A stretch of 49,634 nucleotides of DNA, from the NCBI RefSeq assembly GCF_012927345.1, contig NZ_JABBGJ010000059.1, forward strand, positions 1 through 49,634, in the 5' to 3' direction. The position numbers and the translations under genes are program-made. The DNA is from Paraburkholderia polaris. GTDB taxonomy: Bacteria; Pseudomonadota; Gammaproteobacteria; Burkholderiales; Burkholderiaceae. The notes below the pieces were generated by a model. The model saw only the letters and a program-made list of their open reading frames with translations. It was not told where the DNA came from and did not search any database. Each line of letters opens with the position of its first letter. Within the stretch, counting starts at the first letter, position 1. Shown one piece after another: positions 22,340-30,092 of this stretch.

Positions 22340-23422
22340 ATGATTTCACGCCCTCCCGTAGCGCCGCCCGAATCGCCGTCACCGCCTGATCGCCTGAAAA
22401 AGCAGAAGACGGCATTACTCGTTCTCTACATCGCACTCATGTTGCTGGCGTTGTGGGTCGTGCGCGATTTCATCGCGGTGGTGGCCTGGGCCAGCGTCAT
22501 TGCGATCGCGCTCTGGCCGCTTTTGAAAAAGGTGGAAGGCAGCCGCTGGTTCACCGGCCGCACGACGCTGATCGCCGTGGTGCTGACGCTCGCGATCGCG
22601 CTGCTGGTAGTGCTGCCGGTCGGTATCGGCATTGCCCAGGCGCTGCGCGAAGCGCATGACATGGCGGACTGGTTCAAGGCTGCGGAGGAAAACGGTATTC
22701 CGCTGCCGGGCATCATCGAGCGGCTGCCGTTCGGCGTGCAACAGATTTCAGCCTGGTGGCAGACCAATCTCGCTCAGCCGCTGCGCGACTCGGCGGCAAT
22801 GAAGGGGCTGCACAGCACCACGGTGATGACGCTCGGCCGCCACTTCGGCGCGCGTGCGGCGCACGACGTGATGGTGTTTGCCTTCATGCTGGTCACGCTG
22901 TTCGTGATCTTTCAGGCGGGGCCGCGTCTGTCCGGCTCGCTGATGAAAGGTGTGCGGCGTGGCTTCGGTGACGACGGCGCGCAGTTGCTCGAGCGCATGG
23001 CTGCGGCCGTGCGCGGCACGGTGTCGGGGCTGGTGGTGGTCGGGCTCGGGGAGGGCGTGTTGATGGGTGTCGCCTATTGCGTGACCGGCTTGCCGCACGT
23101 TGCGTTGCTCGCGTTCGTTACGGCGATCGCCGCGATGCTGCCGTTCTGCGCACCGGTCACGTTCGGCCTCGCGGCCTTGTGGCTGTTCTCGCAAGGCTCG
23201 GTTGCCGGGGCCATTGGGCTGGCGGTGTTCGGTTCAGTCGTGGTGTTCGTCGCTGAACATTTCGTACGGCCGGTGCTGATCGGCAATTCGACGCGATTGC
23301 CTTTCCTGCTGGTGCTATTCGGCATTCTCGGCGGGGCGGAGACGTTCGGTTTGCTCGGCCTCTTCATCGGGCCCGCGCTTATGACCGTGCTCGTGGTGCT
23401 GTGGAGCGACCTCGTGCAATAG
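22340..23422 (+). CDS. AI-2E family transporter
   Basis: 360 residues with about eight hydrophobic segments in the AI-2E (PF01594) pattern. Two N-terminal helices (LLVLYIALMLLALWVVRDFI and WASVIAIALWPLLKKV) are followed by a long partly soluble middle, then a C-terminal helical set with LVVVGLGEGVLMGVAYCVTGLPHV and the family-typical end GLLGLFIGPALMTVLVVLW. The family was named for export of the AI-2 signal but includes sodium/proton antiporters and proteins of unknown substrate. The name should not be taken as proof of a quorum role. ATG 22340 begins a proline-rich cytosolic tail of about 25 residues. Confidence 0.88.
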   Translation: MISRPPVAPPESPSPPDRLKKQKTALLVLYIALMLLALWVVRDFIAVVAWASVIAIALWPLLKKVEGSRWFTGRTTLIAVVLTLAIALLVVLPVGIGIAQALREAHDMADWFKAAEENGIPLPGIIERLPFGVQQISAWWQTNLAQPLRDSAAMKGLHSTTVMTLGRHFGARAAHDVMVFAFMLVTLFVIFQAGPRLSGSLMKGVRRGFGDDGAQLLERMAAAVRGTVSGLVVVGLGEGVLMGVAYCVTGLPHVALLAFVTAIAAMLPFCAPVTFGLAALWLFSQGSVAGAIGLAVFGSVVVFVAEHFVRPVLIGNSTRLPFLLVLFGILGGAETFGLLGLFIGPALMTVLVVLWSDLVQ

Positions 23423-23455
23423 TTGCACGGCAATTTGCCGGCGCAATCAGGAGTG

Positions 23456-23521
23456 CTGATTCGCCGGCCTACTTTTCCTGATCGCGCCGGCTGATGCGCC
23501 GGCCTACTTCTCCTGATCGCG
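23456..23521. repeat. 31-bp direct repeat at the 3' end of the esterase gene
   Basis: Positions 23456-23486 and 23491-23521 match at 29 of 31 bases (35-bp offset). The second copy contains the last codons and stop of the esterase gene; the first lies beyond the stop. It is a small tandem duplication of the gene's end. Confidence 0.8.
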
Positions 23522-24364
23522 CGCCGACTGTTTGACGCAGCCCAACGTATATTTTAGTGCGGCGGGCAGCAGCGCGCTCCAGACATCCCAGGTGTGGCCG
23601 CCGTCGATGATGCGCAGCGCCGCCGGATTCCCCGCCAGCCGAAGATGCGTATACAGCGATGACGCATCGGCCTGGATCGCGAGGTCATCGTCGCCAGCGG
23701 CGATGAACATCGGCAGGCGATACGACTGGCTCATGTACCGTTCCCATTGCGCCGGATAGTTGAGCGCATGCCAGACGTGCGGATCGAACTGCCGGTCGCC
23801 GAACACGCCGACACGGCGCGCCGCCGATGCGAGCGGCGGCTCATTGGCATAGATCGCGGGACTTAACAGGAGCGCGCCGCAAAAGAGCTGGGGTTGCGTC
23901 ATGGCGTAGCGCAGTGCGCCGAAACCGCCCATCGACACGCCGCCGATCATCCGCCCGCCGCGTTGCGTCGCGACCGCGTAGCGCGTCTCGATCTCGGGCA
24001 GCAGGTCGCCGAAGAACGCGGTCTCCATCTTCTCCTTGCGATCGACATACCAGTCCGTGCCGCCTTGCGGCATCACGATCGCGACCGGCGGCATCTCCTT
24101 GTGCTCGATCAGTGCGTCGGCGGTCGCTTGCAGGTGGCCCTGTGTGAGCCAGTCGTTAGCGTCGCCGTTGTTGCCGTGCAGGAGGTAGAGCACGGGAATG
24201 CGTGCGGCGTCGTGGCGATAGCCGGTGGGCAGATAGATCGTGTAGGCCCAGTCGCGGCCGAGCGCTTCGGAATGGAAGCTTCGGCTGATGACGGTGCTGG
24301 CGCTCGCCGGTGTGCCGACAGCAGCGCACAGCGCGAGGAGTGCGGAATGTAGGAATAGACGCAT
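23504..24364 (-). CDS. Exported esterase, EstD/S-formylglutathione-hydrolase-like fold
   Basis: 286 residues with a signal peptide (first about 22 residues, ending TPASAS). The alpha/beta-hydrolase core shows the oxyanion region LYLLHGNNGD, the nucleophile elbow GGVSMGGFGA (Ser144), an acidic residue near GDDD (225-227) and the catalytic His in DGGHTWDVW (His257). This layout matches the Esterase (PF00756) family of secreted carboxylesterases and acyltransferases. It probably hydrolyses esters in the periplasm. It is convergent with the AI-2E gene. The 3' end is duplicated as noted at 23456-23521. Confidence 0.87.
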   Translation of the reverse strand: MRLFLHSALLALCAAVGTPASASTVISRSFHSEALGRDWAYTIYLPTGYRHDAARIPVLYLLHGNNGDANDWLTQGHLQATADALIEHKEMPPVAIVMPQGGTDWYVDRKEKMETAFFGDLLPEIETRYAVATQRGGRMIGGVSMGGFGALRYAMTQPQLFCGALLLSPAIYANEPPLASAARRVGVFGDRQFDPHVWHALNYPAQWERYMSQSYRLPMFIAAGDDDLAIQADASSLYTHLRLAGNPAALRIIDGGHTWDVWSALLPAALKYTLGCVKQSARDQEK

Positions 24365-24424
24365 GTCAGAGTAAGAGGCCGCCGCGCAGGTTGCGCGCGG
24401 CCGTCATGCTATCAGTATCGGCAG

Positions 24425-24548
24425 TGGAAATTGGCAAGCGGCAAGCGGGAGAAGCGACAACGTGGTTTCTCGTTGGGCACGCAAGCGGCAAGCGGCAAAC
24501 GGAAAACAGCAAGCGGTAAGCGACAGACGCCAACACAGCAAGCGGCAA
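24425..24548. repeat. Degenerate GCAAGCG-type short repeats
   Basis: The gap between the esterase and opgC genes is filled with imperfect copies of a 7-base word GCAAGCG (for example GGCAAGCGGCAAGCGGG and GCAAGCGGCAAGCGGCAAAC). About nine copies with drift can be counted. No gene is present. It may be slippage-prone. Confidence 0.65.
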
Positions 24549-24587
24549 CACACCCAAAGCTCGCGCGTGCACGCGCACGCTGCTTAC

Positions 24588-25697
24588 TCAGGGCGACGTT
24601 CTGAGACGCAAGCTCCAGAGGCGCGTCGTTAAGCGCTTGAGCGGCTCCGACGCCTTGGCGACGGCGAACAGTGCGCCGACCGCACATGCATCCGCCACCA
24701 GCCCGAGGGGATAGTTCAGATAGCCGTCGGTCGCGGCATACAGCACCGAATCGACGACCAGCGAAATCACGGCGCCCGCGATAAAGCACAGCAGCCCTTT
24801 GCGGCCGATCATGCCGACCCACGGCATCCATTGAGCGAGCTTTCTTGCCCAGCCGAGCTGGATCAGGTTCGCGACGAGCCAGGCAATCGCGAGAAAATTG
24901 ACCGCGCGCAGGTAGGAGAGGTTTTGCTTAAGGCTGCCATCGAGCGGTTCTCGTTCGATAAAAAGCTTGTAGTAGGCCGCGGCGGCGACCACGGCGAACG
25001 CCAGCACGCTGACCAGCCAGCCGAGACGGTGCGCGCTGATCCGCTGATAAACCGGCTGGCAACGTGCCAGCACGCCGAGCACGAACAGCAACTGCCAGGC
25101 AAACGGGTTGAAATCCCAGTGCATGTCCGGCGCGGCGGGCAGGTAGGCGTCGATAGCCGGTGCGCCCGCCCACAGCGCGATGCTGCCGGCCAGCAGTAGC
25201 CACGGCTTGCTGCGCGCGAGCGGCAGGATCATGGGCACCAGCAGCGCGAAGAACGCGTACATCGGCAGCACGGAAGCGAGATACGGCTGACGCCGAAATA
25301 GCAGGATGTCGCGCAGGGCGGCTACGGGGGTGTCCATCAAATCGTCGAGATCGGTGGTGGCGAGATTCGGGCCGTCGATACTGAACGCGCTCAGCACTGC
25401 ACTGACCAGCAGCATCAAGCCGGCAGTGATGAGGAACGCACGATAGATTTCGAGCGAGCGCCGCAGGAAGCGGCTGCGCGCGGTCGCCTCGTTACGCCGT
25501 TCGGCGAGCGCGGCGTAGGCCGTCGCCGTGGCGAAGCCGCCGAGGAACACGAAGACTTCAGCCGCGTCGCACAGCGCATACGCATGCAGCGTGACGCGCG
25601 ACAGAATGCTGCCGCCGATGTGATCGACGACGATGATCAGGAGGACCAGCCCGCGAAAAAAATCGAGCTCAAGCAAACGCGATTGCGACTTTTGCAT
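24588..25697 (-). CDS. opgC: OpgC family membrane protein
   Basis: 369 residues with about ten transmembrane segments. The start MQKSQSRLLELDFFRGLVLL matches the OpgC family (PF10129; L-E-x-D-x-x-R-G-x-x-L), and FVFLGGFATATAYA follows in the second helix. OpgC proteins add succinyl groups to osmoregulated periplasmic glucans in the inner membrane. Start at 25697 is used because the family begins with this sequence; the longer open frame upstream is low-complexity (GRPSAGRPSA) encoded by the palindrome at 25799-25855. The Shine-Dalgarno is weak. No opgG/opgH genes are nearby. Confidence 0.87.
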   Translation of the reverse strand: MQKSQSRLLELDFFRGLVLLIIVVDHIGGSILSRVTLHAYALCDAAEVFVFLGGFATATAYAALAERRNEATARSRFLRRSLEIYRAFLITAGLMLLVSAVLSAFSIDGPNLATTDLDDLMDTPVAALRDILLFRRQPYLASVLPMYAFFALLVPMILPLARSKPWLLLAGSIALWAGAPAIDAYLPAAPDMHWDFNPFAWQLLFVLGVLARCQPVYQRISAHRLGWLVSVLAFAVVAAAAYYKLFIEREPLDGSLKQNLSYLRAVNFLAIAWLVANLIQLGWARKLAQWMPWVGMIGRKGLLCFIAGAVISLVVDSVLYAATDGYLNYPLGLVADACAVGALFAVAKASEPLKRLTTRLWSLRLRTSP

Positions 25698-26264
25698 TGT
25701 GTGGCGCCAAAAGCAGCCCCGTGCGACGGCGCGCCAGGTAGTCCAGCGCGGCAAGCGTCTCACAAAGCTTTTTGAAATTGGAATGGGTGTTGCGGCGGAC
25801 GGCCGCCCCGCGGATGGCCGCCCCGCGGAGGTCCACCGCGCGGGGCGGCCATCCGCGTCGCCGCTTGAACCGGGCATGCGAGGCTCGGTTGCAGAGGCCT
25901 TTAAAAATGACCCGTTTGACGGCGCGGAGTTCCGCTGCGGCGCCGCAAAAGCTTTCGATTATATTTCCTTCCATGACAAGCCGCTACGGAACGCGCAGGG
26001 ACGGCAGGGCCCATGCGACAGTCGGCTTAAGTCCGGGTGGCGCGGCGCCGTTTACCTGAATAAGCGCTGCGAAAAAAGGGGCTGCCCGACGCAGTGGAGA
26101 TTTCGCAACGTTTTGAGATATGGGCGTGACACCCGATGGACGGCGACGTAACGGCGTGTGAGGATTTCCTCAAAGCGCGTCGGGGTCGATAAACGCCTCG
26201 AGAAGCGTCAAAAAGAAAGCGGTCGGATCGAGTTGTCCCATTGCTCGAGCTCAGGGAGATCTTC
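25698..26264. other. Intergenic region between opgC and the porin gene
   Basis: 567 bases with no convincing gene. It holds the large palindrome at 25799-25855. The part before the porin (about 26080-26250) is richer in A/T and should contain its promoter, but no clean boxes were found. Small open frames on both strands have no recognisable family. Confidence 0.5.
25799..25855. repeat. Long GC palindrome with a duplicated arm
   Basis: CGGATGGCCGCCCCGCG (25811-25827) pairs perfectly over 17 bp with CGCGGGGCGGCCATCCG (25839-25855), loop 11 bases. The left arm is preceded by a near-identical 15-bp copy (25799-25813 against 25814-25828, one mismatch). The structure is about 100 bases upstream of the opgC start. 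It would make a very stable hairpin in RNA or single-stranded DNA. Confidence 0.8.
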
Positions 26265-27437
26265 ATGAACAAGCAAGTGTTCGCGCTGGCTGTCTCCACC
26301 ACTTTGTCCGCCATCTCGTTAGCAATTTTCTCCCTGCCTGCTTGTGCCCAGACGAGTGTGACGCTGTACGGCGTACTCGATGAAGGCATCAACTACACGA
26401 ACAATGTCGGCCGCGGCCATGTCTATGAACTCGCGAGCGGCGATGCGCAAGGCAGCCGCTGGGGCCTGAAAGGCGCCGAGGAACTGGGCGGCGGCCTGAA
26501 GGCAATCTTCCAGCTGGAAAACGGCTTCGACGTCAGCTCCGGACGGCTCAATCAGGGCGGCCGGATGTTCGGCCGCCAGGCATTCGTCGGCTTGAGCTCG
26601 GAGCCATACGGCACCTTGACGTTCGGCCGCCAGTACGATTCGGTGGTCGACTATCTGGCGCAGGCTACAGCCAACGGCAACTGGGCCGGTTCACTGTTCT
26701 CGCATCCGTACGATAACGACAACACCGACAACTCATTCCGTCTCGACAACAGCGTCAAGTACACCAGCCCGTCGCTCTCGGGCTTCCAGTTCGGCGGCGT
26801 CTACAGTTTCAGCAACGACACCAACTTTGCCAACAATCGCGCGTACAGTTTCGGTGGCCAGTACACCTACGGCGGACTGCTGGTGGCCGCGGCGTATCTG
26901 CAGGCCGACAATCCCAGCAACGGCTCAAACGGCGCGATCACCGCGAACGACGCCAGCTTTATCGCCGCCCGCATGCGCGTGTTCGGCGGCGGCATCACGT
27001 ATACCTTCGGCCCGGCCACCGCCGGCTTCGTGTACACCAACTCGAACTATCTGGACCCCACCGGTAACGGCTATCTCGGCGTGACGCCGCTTGTGGCGCC
27101 GGGCGTGTTGTTGAACTCGCTGAAGTATCAGAACTTCGAGGTGAACGGCAAGTATCAGATTTCGCCGATGCTGTTCGTCGGCGCGCAGTACGTGTACACG
27201 ATGGAAACCTACGACGCCTCGAGCGGCGGCGTGAAGCCGAAAATTCATTCGTTCGGCTTGATGGCGGACTACAACCTGTCCAAACGCACCGACGTGTATG
27301 TTCAGGGCGAATATCAGCAGGTGACCGGCGACTCCACCTATTCGATTCTGGACGATGCCTTCACGCCCGGCACCCAGTCGCCGTCATCGACGTCGAAACA
27401 GGTCGTGGTGCGCGCGGCGATACGGCATAAGTTCTAG
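26265..27437 (+). CDS. Gram-negative porin (OmpC-like, Burkholderia type)
   Basis: 390 residues. A signal peptide of about 29 residues ends in ACAQ, and the mature protein begins TSVTLYGVLDEGINYTNN, the signature start of Burkholderiales general porins. RWGLKGAEELGGGLKAIFQLENGF and FGRQAFVGLSSEPYGTLTFGRQYD are conserved family strands. The chain ends in phenylalanine (AAIRHKF), as needed for outer-membrane assembly. AGGGAG precedes ATG 26265. It forms a trimeric diffusion channel for small solutes. The gene stands alone. Confidence 0.93.
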   Translation: MNKQVFALAVSTTLSAISLAIFSLPACAQTSVTLYGVLDEGINYTNNVGRGHVYELASGDAQGSRWGLKGAEELGGGLKAIFQLENGFDVSSGRLNQGGRMFGRQAFVGLSSEPYGTLTFGRQYDSVVDYLAQATANGNWAGSLFSHPYDNDNTDNSFRLDNSVKYTSPSLSGFQFGGVYSFSNDTNFANNRAYSFGGQYTYGGLLVAAAYLQADNPSNGSNGAITANDASFIAARMRVFGGGITYTFGPATAGFVYTNSNYLDPTGNGYLGVTPLVAPGVLLNSLKYQNFEVNGKYQISPMLFVGAQYVYTMETYDASSGGVKPKIHSFGLMADYNLSKRTDVYVQGEYQQVTGDSTYSILDDAFTPGTQSPSSTSKQVVVRAAIRHKF

Positions 27438-27489
27438 GGACGACGGGAGGGCGAGACGGCCGTCTACTTCTGGCAGGGGCACGGTCGAT

Positions 27490-27819
27490 TCAGTTCATCA
27501 CATAGTTCTGAACCAGAATCCCGATGACCACGCCGGCGGGAATGCCGAAGGTCCTGCCGCGAATGGTCGCGCTCAGATCTTCGTCGAGTACGAAGCTGCA
27601 GCGGCGTTCACGCCAGACGGTTTTATAGGCCAATGGCTTTGCGTCGACAATAACGAGGGAAATGAGCGCGGTCACGATGACCTGCTCCAAAGCATGCAGC
27701 TTCGCCATAAACGGCGAAAATTCACCGGCATTGCACAGCAACACCATCACGATTGCAGCGACCAGGGCGCCGAAAAAGAAACCACCCATGAATCTGTTCG
27801 CTGAATTAAGAGAATCCAC
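27490..27819 (-). CDS. Small membrane protein of unknown family
   Basis: 109 residues with a GTG start. GTG 27819 is preferred because TTGAGG lies 5 bases upstream, while the internal ATG (27789) has no Shine-Dalgarno. There are two hydrophobic segments (MGGFFFGALVAAIVMVLLCNAGEF and LEQVIVTALISLVIVDAKPL) and a third weak one near the C-terminus (TFGIPAGVVIGILVQNYV). The middle is charged (WRERRCSFVLDEDLS). I do not recognise the family. Size and layout recall holin-like or small regulatory membrane proteins, but no neighbour supports either. Confidence 0.55.
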   Translation of the reverse strand: MDSLNSANRFMGGFFFGALVAAIVMVLLCNAGEFSPFMAKLHALEQVIVTALISLVIVDAKPLAYKTVWRERRCSFVLDEDLSATIRGRTFGIPAGVVIGILVQNYVMN

Positions 27820-28146
27820 TTAAACCTCAAATCATCCGCCGGCTTTATCGAGCTGGCGAAGTAAAAAAATATACTGACGGAAATGGCTTTCCTGTTTAAA
27901 GACCGGCCTCGCTTTGACTGCGAGGCAACCAGGCTTCAAAAGGACCCGTAAGGATATTTTTTTGACGTTCTTCAACATATCGTCCCTTTCCCAACATCAC
28001 GTGGGATCAATCCGAAATGCCTGGCTCGTGGCCAGGCCGCTGACAGAACAGCGGTAGCGGCAGCAGGGCGCTCGTCACACGCGGCGTATGCGACCATGCC
28101 CGTCACTTCGGTCTTGTCGAGCGACCTGCGACCTGCGAGCCGACGC
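27820..28146. other. Intergenic region between the small membrane protein and nudK
   Basis: 327 bases. A 7-bp hairpin, GCCTGGC (28019-28025) with GCCAGGC (28031-28037), lies about 110 bases downstream of nudK but lacks a T run. The stretch near 27860-27960 is AT-rich. No gene is evident. Confidence 0.5.
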
Positions 28147-28734
28147 CTACGCGCCGAACAGATTCAACTTTGCGTACTGCAACAACATGATGGTCTTCCC
28201 GTCGACGATCTCGCCGCGCTCGACCATCGCCAGCGCTTCGTCCACCGGCAGTTCCAGCACCTCGATGTCTTCGCCTTCGTCGGCAATTCCGCCACCCGCG
28301 CCGACCTTGGCCACTGCATCGTATTCGGCGACGAAAAAGTGCAGCTTTTCCGTGACCGAACCCGGGCTCATGAAGGCTTCGAATACCTTGCGCACTTCGT
28401 GCACGCGGTAGCCGGTTTCCTCTTCGACTTCGGCACGGATGCGTTCCTCAGGCGAGGCCGCCTCCAGCAGGCCCGCCGGCGCCTCGATCAGCATGCCGTG
28501 ATGACCGTTGACGAACGCCGGCAGGCGGAATTGCCGCGTCAGCACCACCGTGCGGCGGCGCGCGTCATACAGCAGCAGCGTCGCGCCGTTGCCGCGATCG
28601 TAGGTTTCGCGGCTCTGGCGTTGCCAGCTGCCGTCCGCACGCTGGTAGTCGAAGGTGGTTTTCTTCAGCACGTACCAGTCGTCCGATAGCACTTTCACGT
28701 CGACAATCCGCACCCGCTCGGCGATCTCGTTCAT
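28147..28734 (-). CDS. nudK: Nudix hydrolase, GDP-mannose pyrophosphatase NudK-like
   Basis: 195 residues. Close in layout and motifs to Escherichia coli NudK: VLSDDWYVLKKTTFDY, SRETYDRGNGATLLLYD, LTRQFRLPAFVNG, FMSPGSVTEKLHFFVAEY and DEGEDIEVLELP all have direct counterparts. The Nudix box spans residues 88-109 (GLL ... ERIRAEVEEETGY) with the metal-binding EExG core, although the usual Arg of the box is Ala here. It hydrolyses GDP-mannose to GMP and mannose 1-phosphate in the known family. ATG 28734 follows AGGA at 8 bases. Divergent from the DeoR-type gene. Confidence 0.88.
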   Translation of the reverse strand: MNEIAERVRIVDVKVLSDDWYVLKKTTFDYQRADGSWQRQSRETYDRGNGATLLLYDARRRTVVLTRQFRLPAFVNGHHGMLIEAPAGLLEAASPEERIRAEVEEETGYRVHEVRKVFEAFMSPGSVTEKLHFFVAEYDAVAKVGAGGGIADEGEDIEVLELPVDEALAMVERGEIVDGKTIMLLQYAKLNLFGA

Positions 28735-28790
28735 GGCTCGCATCCTGTCCTGTTGGGAAACGCGGTCTGCACCGCATGCATTTCATGGTA

Positions 28791-28827
28791 TCGTGCAGTA
28801 TCGTGCAAAAACAAGAAATTTCGTGCA
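28791..28827. promoter_or_regulatory. Helically phased TCGTGCA repeats (putative DeoR operator)
   Basis: TCGTGCA occurs at 28791-28797, 28801-28807 and 28821-28827. The copies start exactly 10 and 20 bases apart, on one face of the helix. They lie between the divergent nudK and deoR-type starts, 31 bases upstream of the latter. A self-regulating operator is the simplest reading. Confidence 0.5.
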
Positions 28828-28857
28828 ATCCGCAAAAATGCTAACAGGATCATCGCC

Positions 28858-29613
28858 GTGCTCACATCGCAAAGAAAACAGTTGATTCTTGAAGCGCTCG
28901 AGCGTGACGGCCAGGTGATTGCCAAGACCTTGAGTGCGGCGTTCGACGTCTCGGAGGACACCATCCGGCGCGATCTGCGCGAACTTGCCGCCGAGGGGCA
29001 GCTTCAGCGCGTGCATGGCGGCGCGTTGCCGGCGTCGCCGGCGGCGGTGGATTTTGCCGGGCGAGAGCACATCGAATCGGCGTCGAAAGCGGCGATTGGC
29101 CGGGCGGCGGCGAGCCTGATCGGGCGCGGCCAGATTGCGTTCATCGACGGCGGCACGACTGCCGTGCAACTGGCGCGTCATCTGCCGCGCGACTTGCGGG
29201 CGACGATCGTCACGCACAGCCCGAGCGTCGCCGTCGAACTGGCGGAGCACATGGAGCTCGAGGTCATCATGATCGGCGGGCGCCTGTTCCGGCATTCGAT
29301 GGTCAACGTGGGCGCCGCAGCGATTGAAGCCCTCAGCCACGTTCGCGCCGACCTCTATTTCATGGGCGTGACCGGCGTGCATCCGCAAGCGGGCCTAAGC
29401 ACCGGCGATATGGAGGAAGCGTACGTCAAGCGCGCGCTCGCGGAACATGCGGCGGAAACGGTGGTGCTGGCGTCGGCGGAAAAACTCAATGCGGCGTCGG
29501 CCTACAAGATTGCGGACGTGTCGGCGGCCAGCACGATCGTCGTTGAGCGGAACACGGCAGAGGCGCTTACTGCGCCGTTCGAAGCAATGGGCATCACGAT
29601 TTTGCGTGCTTGA
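28858..29613 (+). CDS. DeoR-family sugar-phosphate-responsive regulator
   Basis: 251 residues. The start is GTG 28858, with AGGA 8 bases upstream; the longer frame from upstream has no family sequence. Residues 3-56 form the DeoR helix-turn-helix (RKQLILEALERDGQVIAKTL ... SEDTIRRDLRELAAEGQLQR) followed by VHGGAL. The C-terminal DeoRC domain shows IDGGTTAVQLARHL, the ligand loop, and MGVTGVHPQAGLSTGDMEEAYVKR. Members bind sugar phosphates and usually repress sugar or nucleoside genes. Here the only likely partner is the divergent nudK, and itself. Confidence 0.9.
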   Translation: MLTSQRKQLILEALERDGQVIAKTLSAAFDVSEDTIRRDLRELAAEGQLQRVHGGALPASPAAVDFAGREHIESASKAAIGRAAASLIGRGQIAFIDGGTTAVQLARHLPRDLRATIVTHSPSVAVELAEHMELEVIMIGGRLFRHSMVNVGAAAIEALSHVRADLYFMGVTGVHPQAGLSTGDMEEAYVKRALAEHAAETVVLASAEKLNAASAYKIADVSAASTIVVERNTAEALTAPFEAMGITILRA

Positions 29614-30092
29614 TTGAATCTGCTCGCGATTCAAAAGCAGCGATCGCGACGAAAGGATTCAATGCGCTTCTCGAAAAAATAGCGGCCGTAATCAACTCGT
29701 GAGATAGATTAAAACGCGCTGTAAATCCGCCGCCATAACGCCTCATACCCAATCCGTTATTTACGAGATAGCTGACAAAAAATGACGCACCGGGTGTCTA
29801 AACGGCGCGATAATCCCGGCCCTTGCCCTCTGTAGGGCAGGGAAAAAGGCAACTTACGGTAGTTCAAGGTAGATCAGATCGACTGCGGCATAGCCGAAGT
29901 GATGGCCGCTGCACGTCGCCGGTACGCCCGGGCGCGCGCAAGCGCCCGTGATTCGAACACCTCCCTCGTGGTTTACAGCCGTTCAGTGCAGCTCCGCCGC
30001 GTGTAAGCTTGTACGCGGCCACGCCGCGACGGCCTGTGTTCCGCGTTCGTCCTGCTATCGGGTTGCCGCTGTGTTCACTAAAGGAGAAGTCC
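29614..30092. promoter_or_regulatory. Upstream region of the first molybdenum hydroxylase cluster
   Basis: 479 bases without a gene. The first half is AT-richer (29690-29860) and has a hairpin-like GCCCT/AGGGC pair near 29823-29843 followed by AAAAA, which is not a terminator on either strand. The far end carries AAGGAG before the first gene. No clear operator was found. Confidence 0.5.

Noticed and set aside
22340..23422. AI-2 quorum-sensing export as partner to the luxI/luxR system
   Set aside because: The AI-2E family name does not show function, the gene is 14 kb away, and no luxS-type gene is in the window.
25669..25974. A 101-residue minus-strand frame across the opgC start and the large palindrome
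   Set aside because: It has no motif, overlaps the real opgC start, and its length results from the repeat-rich GC sequence.
29614..30092. tRNA or small RNA gene upstream of cluster A
   Set aside because: No cloverleaf or promoter-terminator pair could be traced; only isolated short stems are present.
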